NCBI GenBank assembly: GCA_005801425.1 | Contig: SYDY01000029.1 | Coordinates: 1-40,709 of the forward strand | DNA length: 40,709 bases | Source: Bdellovibrionales bacterium | GTDB taxonomy: Bacteria > Myxococcota > XYA12-FULL-58-9 > SYDY01 | Direction of reading: 5' to 3' | Part shown: piece after piece, positions 33,970 through 40,709 of the stretch | Numbering within the stretch: position 1 is the stretch's first letter | Layout: each line of letters opens with the position of its first letter | The notes under the pieces: model-generated | Databases searched by the model: none | What the model saw: the letters and a program-made list of their open reading frames with translations, nothing else | What the model was told of the DNA's origin: nothing | Position numbers and translations under genes: made by a program

Positions 33970-35154
33970 TTATTTGGATAAATATCGGCGTGCGAGCAGA
34001 TCTTGCCGTGTTATGGTGGATTGAGGTGTCCCATTGACCCACATATTAAGCACGGTCGTTTGCGTATCGAAGGGGTCGGCTGACCACAAAACGAGATTGG
34101 CCATTTTGCCGGGTGCAATACTTCCCGTCTCGGGATGCCCGAATATTTTTGCAGGGGTCGATGTGATGGCGCGCATGGCAGCGGCTTCGGGGAGTCCATT
34201 GGCGATAGCGAAGCCAGCATCTTGGCGGAGGCGTTCAGGAACGCGGCCACCTCGGGAGATCATGATCGTGACCCCTGCATAGTGAAGCCTTGCCGCGAGA
34301 TCGTCTACGGCGGCCAGTCGATCAAACGCTTCAGGCATTTGTCCGCTGCCTTCGACGATGACAGGCACTTGCGCTTCTTTAAGCGTTTCGGCGACCATCC
34401 AGCTTTCGGCACCTCCGCTTATAATCAAATTAATGTGATTGCTTTTGGCAAATTGTACTGCCCGCACGATGTCGCTTGCGCGGTTGAGATCGAGCACCAG
34501 AGGCATGCTTTTGCGTAATACAGGAGCAAGTGCACGAAGATGAATAAGAGGTGCAGCCAGTGTGCGTGCACGATTGCTGTCCACAGCACCTGTATTGTTC
34601 ATGAGAAATCGTGCGTCCTCTAAGACATGGGTGAGTGTGAGCCACAGAGCACCACGCGATCCGCCAAGGTGTTTCACGTGGGTGGCATCGCCAAATATTG
34701 CGACGGGTTGTGTGCTTGATGAGGCATGTTGTAACGAAACCCATGCTGCGGTTCCTGCGAGAAGTCCTTCAAAGGGACGCACAATGGCGTGTGTTATCCC
34801 GCATTTTCGTAGGACTGGGATCCATACAGAATTGGGATTGAATCCATCACCGGTAAAAAGTGCTGGCGTGATTTGACCCTCCATGGAATAGTCGAGACTG
34901 CTTTCAACGGCATCGACTTCGGATACGCCCGCAAGCGATCGTGATTCGATAAGACCAGGTGTAAGTATTTTGCCACGTGCATCAATGCGTGTTGCATGTG
35001 CGGGTGGCACAAAATTTCCGACTTGAACAATGCGGTCGTTTTCTACAAGTACGTTTGCATTTTCTAAAATGCCGTTGTCACCCGTGAATACTTTGGCGCC
35101 TTCGATGACAAACGCGTTGCTCAACAGCATGAGTGTTGCGGTGAGGACGATCAT
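33970..35154 (-). CDS. Amidohydrolase-fold protein lacking the first metal motif
   Basis: The 394-residue exported protein (start IVLTATLMLLSNAFV) follows the imidazolonepropionase-like amidohydrolase pattern: beta-sandwich start EGAKVFTGDNGILENANVLV, KILTPGLIESRSLAG, and C-terminal GSIAPGKMANLVLWSADPF. In active members the segment after PGLI reads DAHSH or similar, holding two metal-binding His residues; here it reads ESRSL, with neither His. The Lys and later His positions are also hard to find. It is probably a non-catalytic partner of the upstream amidohydrolase, to which it is coupled by a 4-bp overlap. Such active/inactive pairs are known in other bacteria. Confidence 0.82.
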   Translation of the reverse strand: MIVLTATLMLLSNAFVIEGAKVFTGDNGILENANVLVENDRIVQVGNFVPPAHATRIDARGKILTPGLIESRSLAGVSEVDAVESSLDYSMEGQITPALFTGDGFNPNSVWIPVLRKCGITHAIVRPFEGLLAGTAAWVSLQHASSSTQPVAIFGDATHVKHLGGSRGALWLTLTHVLEDARFLMNNTGAVDSNRARTLAAPLIHLRALAPVLRKSMPLVLDLNRASDIVRAVQFAKSNHINLIISGGAESWMVAETLKEAQVPVIVEGSGQMPEAFDRLAAVDDLAARLHYAGVTIMISRGGRVPERLRQDAGFAIANGLPEAAAMRAITSTPAKIFGHPETGSIAPGKMANLVLWSADPFDTQTTVLNMWVNGTPQSTITRQDLLARRYLSK

Positions 35155-36578
35155 AGCTTCACTCCTGAAAATAAACCGAGTTCAAAATCGGAATTGCGTT
35201 GAACGTTGTTTTTACGATCGTACACAACATCACCATCAACAAGGACCTGTTGTGCAAGTGCTCGGATCCCGAATGGGTTGCCATTCCATATCACAAGATC
35301 CGCCATCTTTCCGACTTCGATGGTACCAACAAGCTTATCAATCCCGAGTGCCCATGCTGGATTGGCGGTGACCCAACGCAGTGCTTGATTTTCAGTGATA
35401 TTTAAACCGATTTCTTTCCCCGCCTGGATCCCCTTTGCGGCTTCCTTGAGGAGATGTTGTATATCAGTGGACGAATCGGAATGAATGATTGCTTTTGCGC
35501 CTGCGTCTTCAAGCATGGCAGCGTTGTGTGGGATCCCATCAAAGGATTCCATTTTAAAACCCCACCAGTCGATCCAAGTGGAAACCGCGACATTTTCTTG
35601 CGCAAGACGTTTGCGTAGTTTGTAGGCTTCTACTGCATGATGAAAAGACCGGATCTTGAATCCAAATTCTTTGGCCATATCGAGCATGATGTGCATTTCG
35701 TCGGCACGGTAGCAGTGATTGTGCACAAGAATTTCACCACGCAATACTTTAACGAGTGTTTCGAGTCCCAAATCACGGGTTGGTGGTTCGGGCGCTGTGC
35801 CACGTGTTGATTTCGGTTTCTGTTCCCATTTTTTTATTTTTTCGTTAAATTCGTCCTGCTTTACTTTGTATTCCAGAGCTTCTTGAAATTTGTGGCGAAA
35901 ACGCGCGATGTTGCCCATACGTGTTTGAGGGCCACCTTTGTCGCCATGCACACGTTTTGGGTTTTCACCGCAAGCGATTTTAAGCCCTTGGGCTGCGCCC
36001 GGAAACCGCATTTCGCGAGCGCTGATGCCGGGACGTAATTTTGCAACAAACGATCGACCGCCGAAAAGATTGCCAGATCCAGGCAGTACTTGAACTGTCG
36101 TTACACCGCCCGCAAGCGCACGCCACAATGCAGGATCTTGAGGCCAAAATGAATGTTCTGCCCAAACTTCAGGTTTGGCGGGTCCACTCATCTCATTGCC
36201 ATCTTCGTGGGCTTCGACGTTGGGCATAGGATACACGCCCATGTGTGAATGCGTATCGATGACGCCCGGAGTGACCACTTGCCCTGGAAGTCCTAGTTCC
36301 AGATCAATATTTGGAAGCGCTTCAGGGGTGCCTTCTCCCACGGCTTTGATATCGCCATTTTCGATGAGCACATAACCACGATCGTAAATGGGCCCTGCGG
36401 CGGTCATGATTTTGACGTCTTTGATCAAGATCCGTAGTGAGCCGCGATGCCTCTGTGGATCACTCGGTTCCGCAGGGTATCCTATGGTCTCTTGTTTAGG
36501 ATTTTCTGCGGAAGCTTGGGGCGTTGGGGTGCGGCAAGCCGTACATATTGCGATGGCGATTAAAACAAAACGCTTCAT
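35151..36578 (-). CDS. Amidohydrolase lipoprotein (imidazolonepropionase-like)
   Basis: The protein is 475 residues from the ATG chosen to open a lipoprotein signal (KRFVLIAIAICTAC); an earlier ATG adds eight residues. The metal site is present: DTHSHMG, then LVHNHCYRADEM, SFHHAVEAYK and IHSDSS in the expected order. A middle insertion rich in charged residues (VKQDEFNEKIKKWEQK) interrupts the barrel. These enzymes hydrolyse amide or ester bonds in cyclic or peptide substrates; some relatives are membrane-anchored dipeptidases. It forms an operon with the motif-less paralogue downstream. Confidence 0.88.
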   Translation of the reverse strand: MKRFVLIAIAICTACRTPTPQASAENPKQETIGYPAEPSDPQRHRGSLRILIKDVKIMTAAGPIYDRGYVLIENGDIKAVGEGTPEALPNIDLELGLPGQVVTPGVIDTHSHMGVYPMPNVEAHEDGNEMSGPAKPEVWAEHSFWPQDPALWRALAGGVTTVQVLPGSGNLFGGRSFVAKLRPGISAREMRFPGAAQGLKIACGENPKRVHGDKGGPQTRMGNIARFRHKFQEALEYKVKQDEFNEKIKKWEQKPKSTRGTAPEPPTRDLGLETLVKVLRGEILVHNHCYRADEMHIMLDMAKEFGFKIRSFHHAVEAYKLRKRLAQENVAVSTWIDWWGFKMESFDGIPHNAAMLEDAGAKAIIHSDSSTDIQHLLKEAAKGIQAGKEIGLNITENQALRWVTANPAWALGIDKLVGTIEVGKMADLVIWNGNPFGIRALAQQVLVDGDVVYDRKNNVQRNSDFELGLFSGVKL

Positions 36579-36616
36579 GCTATCATGAAGTCCAGAAGCC
36601 ATGGGTGTGTCAATTG

Positions 36617-37000
36617 CTATTTGAGGATGGATGTACTGTGTTCTACTCCTGTTAAAATTTGGTCAAGATATGTACTGGTTGGATCTCGCAATTGATCGAT
36701 TTCAAATTCCACACCAAAACCGAGCCCTTCGACGTGATGTGCGATGATCCCAGGAATGTGCAAACGAACGGTTTGTGATTGGTCGTCTTGATTGGTGATG
36801 GTCGCATCGAACTCAATGAAGACATGTGCTTCGGCGGGTGTATTGGAGTCTTCAGACCATAAAAACATGCCGCCTCGGCTGATGTTATTGGCGACCGCTT
36901 GAATTGTAACCCCAGTGGGAAATGATAATGTTACCGTGTAGCGAATGGGATGGCGGGGATTGACGCGGCGATCTGCACCGGAGGAATGATGAACAGCCAT
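36617..37000 (-). CDS. PilZ-domain protein
   Basis: The 127-residue protein is a stand-alone PilZ domain, which binds the second messenger c-di-GMP. The two binding motifs are visible: DRRVNPRHPIRY (RxxxR) and NNISRGGMFLW (the N/DxSxxG type), followed by a GFGVEFE strand. It is likely an effector for motility, surface or predation control. The ATG at 37000 was chosen from the conserved region; the frame is open for 17 more codons upstream. Confidence 0.88.
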   Translation of the reverse strand: MAVHHSSGADRRVNPRHPIRYTVTLSFPTGVTIQAVANNISRGGMFLWSEDSNTPAEAHVFIEFDATITNQDDQSQTVRLHIPGIIAHHVEGLGFGVEFEIDQLRDPTSTYLDQILTGVEHSTSILK

Positions 37001-37122
37001 GGCTCTAGTATGCAGTGAGCGAGAGGTGGGATGCGAGAAATTGTTATTCAACGAATTTTTGTTTTAGTAATTATTTAGTTGAAGACAAAAACTTATGATT
37101 CTCTTTTTATAATGGGGAAAAT

Positions 37123-37818
37123 ATGAACGCTCAGTCGATTGCTGCTATCGATTTTTCAGTGAGAGGTTTATCCAGTGAACACGCCTGGGATTTCGAAAAT
37201 GCCTTCTACTGGTTTAGTCATCCGACACGTCTCAATAAATTACTTGCGCATTACGATTTGTACAGGCAAATACTGGACCTTCCTGGTGATGTCATTGAAC
37301 TTGGTGTTTACAAAGCAACATCTCTTATTCGGTTTGCAACTTTTCGTAATCTTTTAGAGAACGATTATTCTAGAAAAATAATTGGATTCGATGCTTTTGG
37401 TCCTTTTCCAAAAGAAAAATTAACTTCAAATAGTGACTTGGTATTTATAGATAAATTTGAAAACGAAGGTGGTGATGGGTTATCTCGAGAAGAAGTCAAA
37501 TTGTTGTTTAATCGAAAATGTTTCAATAATGTGTTTCTTCAGAAAGGAAATATTTTTGATACAATACCCGAATGGCTTGATTCTTACCCGTTCACGCGTA
37601 TTTCTCTTTTGCACTTGGATATGGACGTAAAAGAACCGACGGCATTCGCATTGGATTGTTTATATGATCGCGTTGTGCCGAATGGCCTGATCGTGCTCGA
37701 TGACTACAACAGTGTGGCTGGTGAGACCGATGCTGTGGATGAATTCATTTCAAAAAAGAAACTTCGGATCTCTAAGATGGGTCATTATTCCGTACCAGCA
37801 TATATTCGAAAACCGTAG
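37123..37818 (+). CDS. TylF/MycF-family O-methyltransferase-like protein
   Basis: The 231-residue protein has the class I methyltransferase pattern of the macrocin-O-methyltransferase family: GDVIELGVYKATSLIRFA (SAM-binding loop), KIIGFDAFGPFP, LLHLDMDVKEPTAFALDCLY and GLIVLDDYNSVAGETDAVDEF. The Asp residues in the last two match the metal-binding positions of TylF-type enzymes. The gene and its upstream region are visibly richer in A and T than the neighbours, which fits recent transfer. GGGGA precedes the ATG. Family members modify sugars on antibiotics or surface glycans. Confidence 0.82.
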   Translation: MNAQSIAAIDFSVRGLSSEHAWDFENAFYWFSHPTRLNKLLAHYDLYRQILDLPGDVIELGVYKATSLIRFATFRNLLENDYSRKIIGFDAFGPFPKEKLTSNSDLVFIDKFENEGGDGLSREEVKLLFNRKCFNNVFLQKGNIFDTIPEWLDSYPFTRISLLHLDMDVKEPTAFALDCLYDRVVPNGLIVLDDYNSVAGETDAVDEFISKKKLRISKMGHYSVPAYIRKP

Positions 37819-37860
37819 CGGAAAATAATTCAGTTCGATAGATGGTTGCAGCTTCTCACT

Positions 37861-38409
37861 TTATGGGATGCGTATGATCTCCAACCGGTACCCCGCTCTG
37901 GCATGATCAATAGTAATGTTTTTATTTCGAAAATATAGAATTTTGATCAAACCAGCCGGACAATATTGGGTTTGAATAGTGCGTTCTAAGGTTCCATCAG
38001 CATCGGTCGATTCCTGGATATTGTCATCACCCTGCTTAAAAAAATGGACCCGATGAATATCTGAAAAGATATAAAGCGGATCCACAGGAAGTTTGGTACT
38101 GCTTTCGATCACATCTGCCGTGATCCCTGTTTGCTGAAGAACAAAAGCCCGCGTGCCAAAGGATGTGAACGCGACGAGTGTGAGCACGTCGTTTTTTTTC
38201 TCCAAAACGGTTTTAAACGCGATGGATTTGTCTTGGAATGTGGCGTTAATATTTTCGTGAAGTACAAAATCGGGTCCCAATTCAGAAACAGGCGCAAGAG
38301 GCATAGGGTTGCAAAGGGTTGCATTCGTAGGTAGGGGCGCTGCTTGCTGCGCCCTTGTATGATAGCAGGATGCCAATAAAATACCGATGATGACCAAAAA
38401 AATATGCAT
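37861..38409 (-). CDS. DUF3261-like outer-membrane lipoprotein
   Basis: The 182-residue protein has a lipoprotein signal with lipobox ending in Cys15 (GILLASC). The body is beta-rich (LTLVAFTSFGTRAFVLQQTG) and resembles DUF3261 lipoproteins that accompany MMPL exporters in aryl polyene-type clusters; the link is from context and pattern. It starts 2 bp after the stop of the MMPL gene, so they form an operon. Confidence 0.65.
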   Translation of the reverse strand: MHIFLVIIGILLASCYHTRAQQAAPLPTNATLCNPMPLAPVSELGPDFVLHENINATFQDKSIAFKTVLEKKNDVLTLVAFTSFGTRAFVLQQTGITADVIESSTKLPVDPLYIFSDIHRVHFFKQGDDNIQESTDADGTLERTIQTQYCPAGLIKILYFRNKNITIDHARAGYRLEIIRIP

Positions 38410-38411
38410 GA

Positions 38412-40664
38412 TTAATTTTCTTTCTTCGGTTTGATTAGTACCAACGAAAGAACAAAACTCAAAAGAACGCCCAGTCCCGCCATTTGACCAATCGAAGCAA
38501 GTGCAGGTGCACGACTAAGTGCAAGGAGTCCAAAAGAACAGACCGTAGATAAACATGCGATCACGATCCCAAAAAGAGTCACAGCATGTTCGTGATGGTT
38601 CTGTCCAGCATCCAAAAGAAAAACGCCGTAATCAACACCCATGGACAACACAAGAATGGAAGTCATGGCATGAAGCATGTTAAGTTCTATACCCAATAAT
38701 GTGAGAATACTGGCTGTGATCGCAACAGCAAGAAGTCCTGGCATGATGCCTAAAGTTGCTGTCCTCATATTTTTATAGCGCAATACGAGCATCACAAAAA
38801 TCACAACAAGACCTATGCCCACAAGTTGTAATATTTCTGTTCGAAACTTTCGCGTTGCAGCCGACATGACAGCCGAGGGGTTCAGGAGCCAAATATCGGG
38901 TTGCTTACGTAATTCATCAAATTCCTCAGGCGTAAGGCCCTCGGCATGGCTGAGGATCCCAATGCGATCTTTGAGTTGAATGCGCGATCCTGCAAGCCAT
39001 GGGCCGAGTGATGTTGTGGTCAGATCATCCATACGCAATGGAGAAAAAACGGAACGGTTCAGATCATCAAAAAACGGTGCAAAGGCTATGGGGTCAAAGC
39101 CCGCTTGTTTTAAAAGTGGGGGCAAACGATGTTTAAGATCTGCATGATGTAGACGATGAAAACTTTGTTCTTGCGCTTGGGCGTCCCAAAAAAGATGATT
39201 GGTATTTTTCACTGACATGTTTGCTGCGAGTGCTTCATTTTCAGTATGCCCTGTTGCAACAATCACGTTGGCGTTTGATGGAATATTCACTCGCGCGTGG
39301 ATCTCTTGATCGATGCGACGCAGATCTTGGGGGACGATATTTAAATCTTGCAGATTGTCATTCCAATGGAGTTTAGAGATGCTAACAAGCATCAACACAC
39401 CTGTTGCGGAACAAATCCAAAACCATGCATGCGAAGGGGATCTATGGAAATTTTCAATCATTGCTACAGCACGCTTTTGAACTTTCGATGCACTGAGTCC
39501 ATGAGGGATCTCTTTGAAAACCCAAGTAAGCGTAGCAAGGCACGCCACAGTGATACCCACCGTAGAGAATACAGCAATTTGCCTTATCCCAGGAAACGAA
39601 GTCCAACCAAGTAATGCTAAACCTGCGATGGTCGTCACAGCGCCGAGTGTAAGCGCGGGCAAAATGTGTTTCCTCATTTCATGGGTTGATTTCGACGGAT
39701 CGCGAAGCAATAGATGGTTAAACATATGAATAGGATAATCGACTGCAATACCGATAAGCGTTGCACCAAAAGCAAGGGTCAGGGCGTGGATCTCCTGCCA
39801 AATGACTGCACACGCGGCATAGCCGGCAAAGATCCCCGTGGCGATGGAAAAAATCCCCAAGAACAAAAGTCTGAGAGATCCGAAGCTTGCCCATAGCAAT
39901 ATAGCAAGAAGAACGATGGAGATCACTGAAATTCGGGTAATATCCTGACGCATGGTGGTTTCGGCTGCAGCGGCAAATCGGTTTAAGCCGGTGTAGGATA
40001 TTTTTGAACCATCAATTTGGGCATCGGATAAAATATTTTGAACTTTATTTAATAGATCTTTTTGCGTTGCGTGAGCAAAAGGCGATGCAATGGTTTCTGC
40101 AAAAAGAACAGCCGCATCGCCTTTTTGTGTTACAAACCGATTGTTGTTGAGGCTGAATGGACTCTTCATCTTGCGGGATGATCCGATGTGTCTCCACCAC
40201 AGCATCAAAGGATCGCGTTCGGCAAATGTTCGGATCACCGGTGATTCGGGGGATATAAGCGAGCGTTTAAGTTCGGCGATACGTTCTTTAAGTCCTTGGT
40301 CACTTAATAAATGAGACAGTTCTTTTTCCGTGTAACCTGCAAAATTAAATCGTTTATCGAATGTTCGTGAAAATAGATCTGTTTGCGATGCATTGCTGAG
40401 CCCACTTTGGACCCAAGCAAAATGCTTGCTTGCACTAAGTTCTTTTTCAAGGATTTGTGCGTCGGTGAATGCCTTCTCGAGTGTGCTCGATTCGACGATA
40501 AAGATCATGAGTCGCGACGTGGGGCCCTCGGCCAAAGCCTGCAAAATTCGATGGGGATCTTCTTGGGTGGGAATAAATGCGGTAATGGCTGTTTCAATGG
40601 ATGCCGTTCGTGCAAAAAACACACAGATAACAATAAACGCAATCCATGAAACTCTTCGTATCAT
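38412..40664 (-). CDS. MMPL/RND-family lipid exporter
   Basis: This 750-residue inner-membrane transporter is a two-fold repeat. Each half has a first span, a large periplasmic loop, and a cluster of five spans. The proton-relay region is marked by LIGIAVDYPIHMFNHL in the first half and LSMGVDYGVFLLDAG in the second. MMPL proteins export lipids or lipid-linked products such as glycolipids, hopanoids and aryl polyenes. With the DUF3261-like lipoprotein, this pair looks like the end of a lipid or polyene export operon whose other genes may lie beyond the window edge. A dispersed repeat begins 20 bp upstream. Confidence 0.9.
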   Translation of the reverse strand: MIRRVSWIAFIVICVFFARTASIETAITAFIPTQEDPHRILQALAEGPTSRLMIFIVESSTLEKAFTDAQILEKELSASKHFAWVQSGLSNASQTDLFSRTFDKRFNFAGYTEKELSHLLSDQGLKERIAELKRSLISPESPVIRTFAERDPLMLWWRHIGSSRKMKSPFSLNNNRFVTQKGDAAVLFAETIASPFAHATQKDLLNKVQNILSDAQIDGSKISYTGLNRFAAAAETTMRQDITRISVISIVLLAILLWASFGSLRLLFLGIFSIATGIFAGYAACAVIWQEIHALTLAFGATLIGIAVDYPIHMFNHLLLRDPSKSTHEMRKHILPALTLGAVTTIAGLALLGWTSFPGIRQIAVFSTVGITVACLATLTWVFKEIPHGLSASKVQKRAVAMIENFHRSPSHAWFWICSATGVLMLVSISKLHWNDNLQDLNIVPQDLRRIDQEIHARVNIPSNANVIVATGHTENEALAANMSVKNTNHLFWDAQAQEQSFHRLHHADLKHRLPPLLKQAGFDPIAFAPFFDDLNRSVFSPLRMDDLTTTSLGPWLAGSRIQLKDRIGILSHAEGLTPEEFDELRKQPDIWLLNPSAVMSAATRKFRTEILQLVGIGLVVIFVMLVLRYKNMRTATLGIMPGLLAVAITASILTLLGIELNMLHAMTSILVLSMGVDYGVFLLDAGQNHHEHAVTLFGIVIACLSTVCSFGLLALSRAPALASIGQMAGLGVLLSFVLSLVLIKPKKEN

Positions 40665-40683
40665 CTAGATCTCCACCCGCTCT

Positions 40684-40709
40684 CTCGTCATCCCCGCGAA
40701 GGCGGGGAT
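40684..40709. repeat. Start of a dispersed palindrome (CGTCATCCCCGCG family) at the window edge
   Basis: CTCGTCATCCCCGCGAAGGC followed by GGGGAT is the left half of the repeat complete at 28026-28091. The right half lies beyond the window. Confidence 0.75.

Overview
The window is about 40.7 kb of gene-dense bacterial chromosome. Roughly half the bases look to be G or C by eye. The style of SmpB, RNase G, the FadL-type porin, the many lipoproteins and the START/SRPBCC proteins resembles delta-proteobacterial lineages (Myxococcota or Bdellovibrionota-like), but the assignment is weak. Several genes have a eukaryotic or host-interaction flavour: a plant/animal-type sterol delta-7 reductase, a receptor-like protein tyrosine phosphatase and an exported patatin. 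This suggests a protist-associated or predatory bacterium, or one that makes or remodels sterols. No rRNA, tRNA, CRISPR array, intact insertion sequence or prophage was seen.

Layout. 1-2.2 kb: smpB, a DEDDh exonuclease and a membrane LAS-type peptidase candidate, then a palindromic MITE-like element. 2.2-8.5 kb: a probable sterol/lipid-modification island. It holds a START-like lipoprotein, a second START-like exported protein, a small membrane protein, a three-gene translationally coupled Rieske oxygenase operon and a divergent delta-7 sterol reductase. Two of the three oxygenases have lost the [2Fe-2S] loops but kept every mononuclear-iron ligand. 8.7-16 kb: a glutamate/aspartate-type symporter with an inserted SH3-like extracytoplasmic domain, a HIT/GalT-like protein, a nitroreductase, a divergent PRPP synthetase, an ATP-grasp protein and an exported patatin. 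16-21.8 kb: a complete tripartite RND efflux operon. 22-25 kb: two tandem paralogues with a shared ectodomain and one membrane span, the second carrying a tyrosine phosphatase domain. 25.2-29.1 kb: a VapBC-type pair, RNase G, a sugar-phosphate transferase and a quinone oxidoreductase. 29.1-36.6 kb: a FadL-type porin with a 1113-residue exported partner, and a coupled pair of amidohydrolases, one lacking its first metal motif. 36.6-40.7 kb: PilZ, a TylF-type methyltransferase in AT-rich DNA, and a DUF3261-like lipoprotein with an MMPL exporter.

How parts fit together. The sterol island is the most coherent and unusual unit. The oxygenase operon and the reductase are divergent and share a 114-bp promoter region with a perfect 9-bp inverted repeat. 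The START-like proteins could carry or present the hydrophobic substrate. No squalene epoxidase or oxidosqualene cyclase is in the window, so the sterol may be imported or made from another locus.

Intergenic space is seeded with at least five families of palindromic or direct repeats. One large palindrome sits exactly between two stop codons with a candidate 5-bp target duplication. Another family is present in two full copies. A third repeat supplies the C-terminal codons of the sugar transferase.
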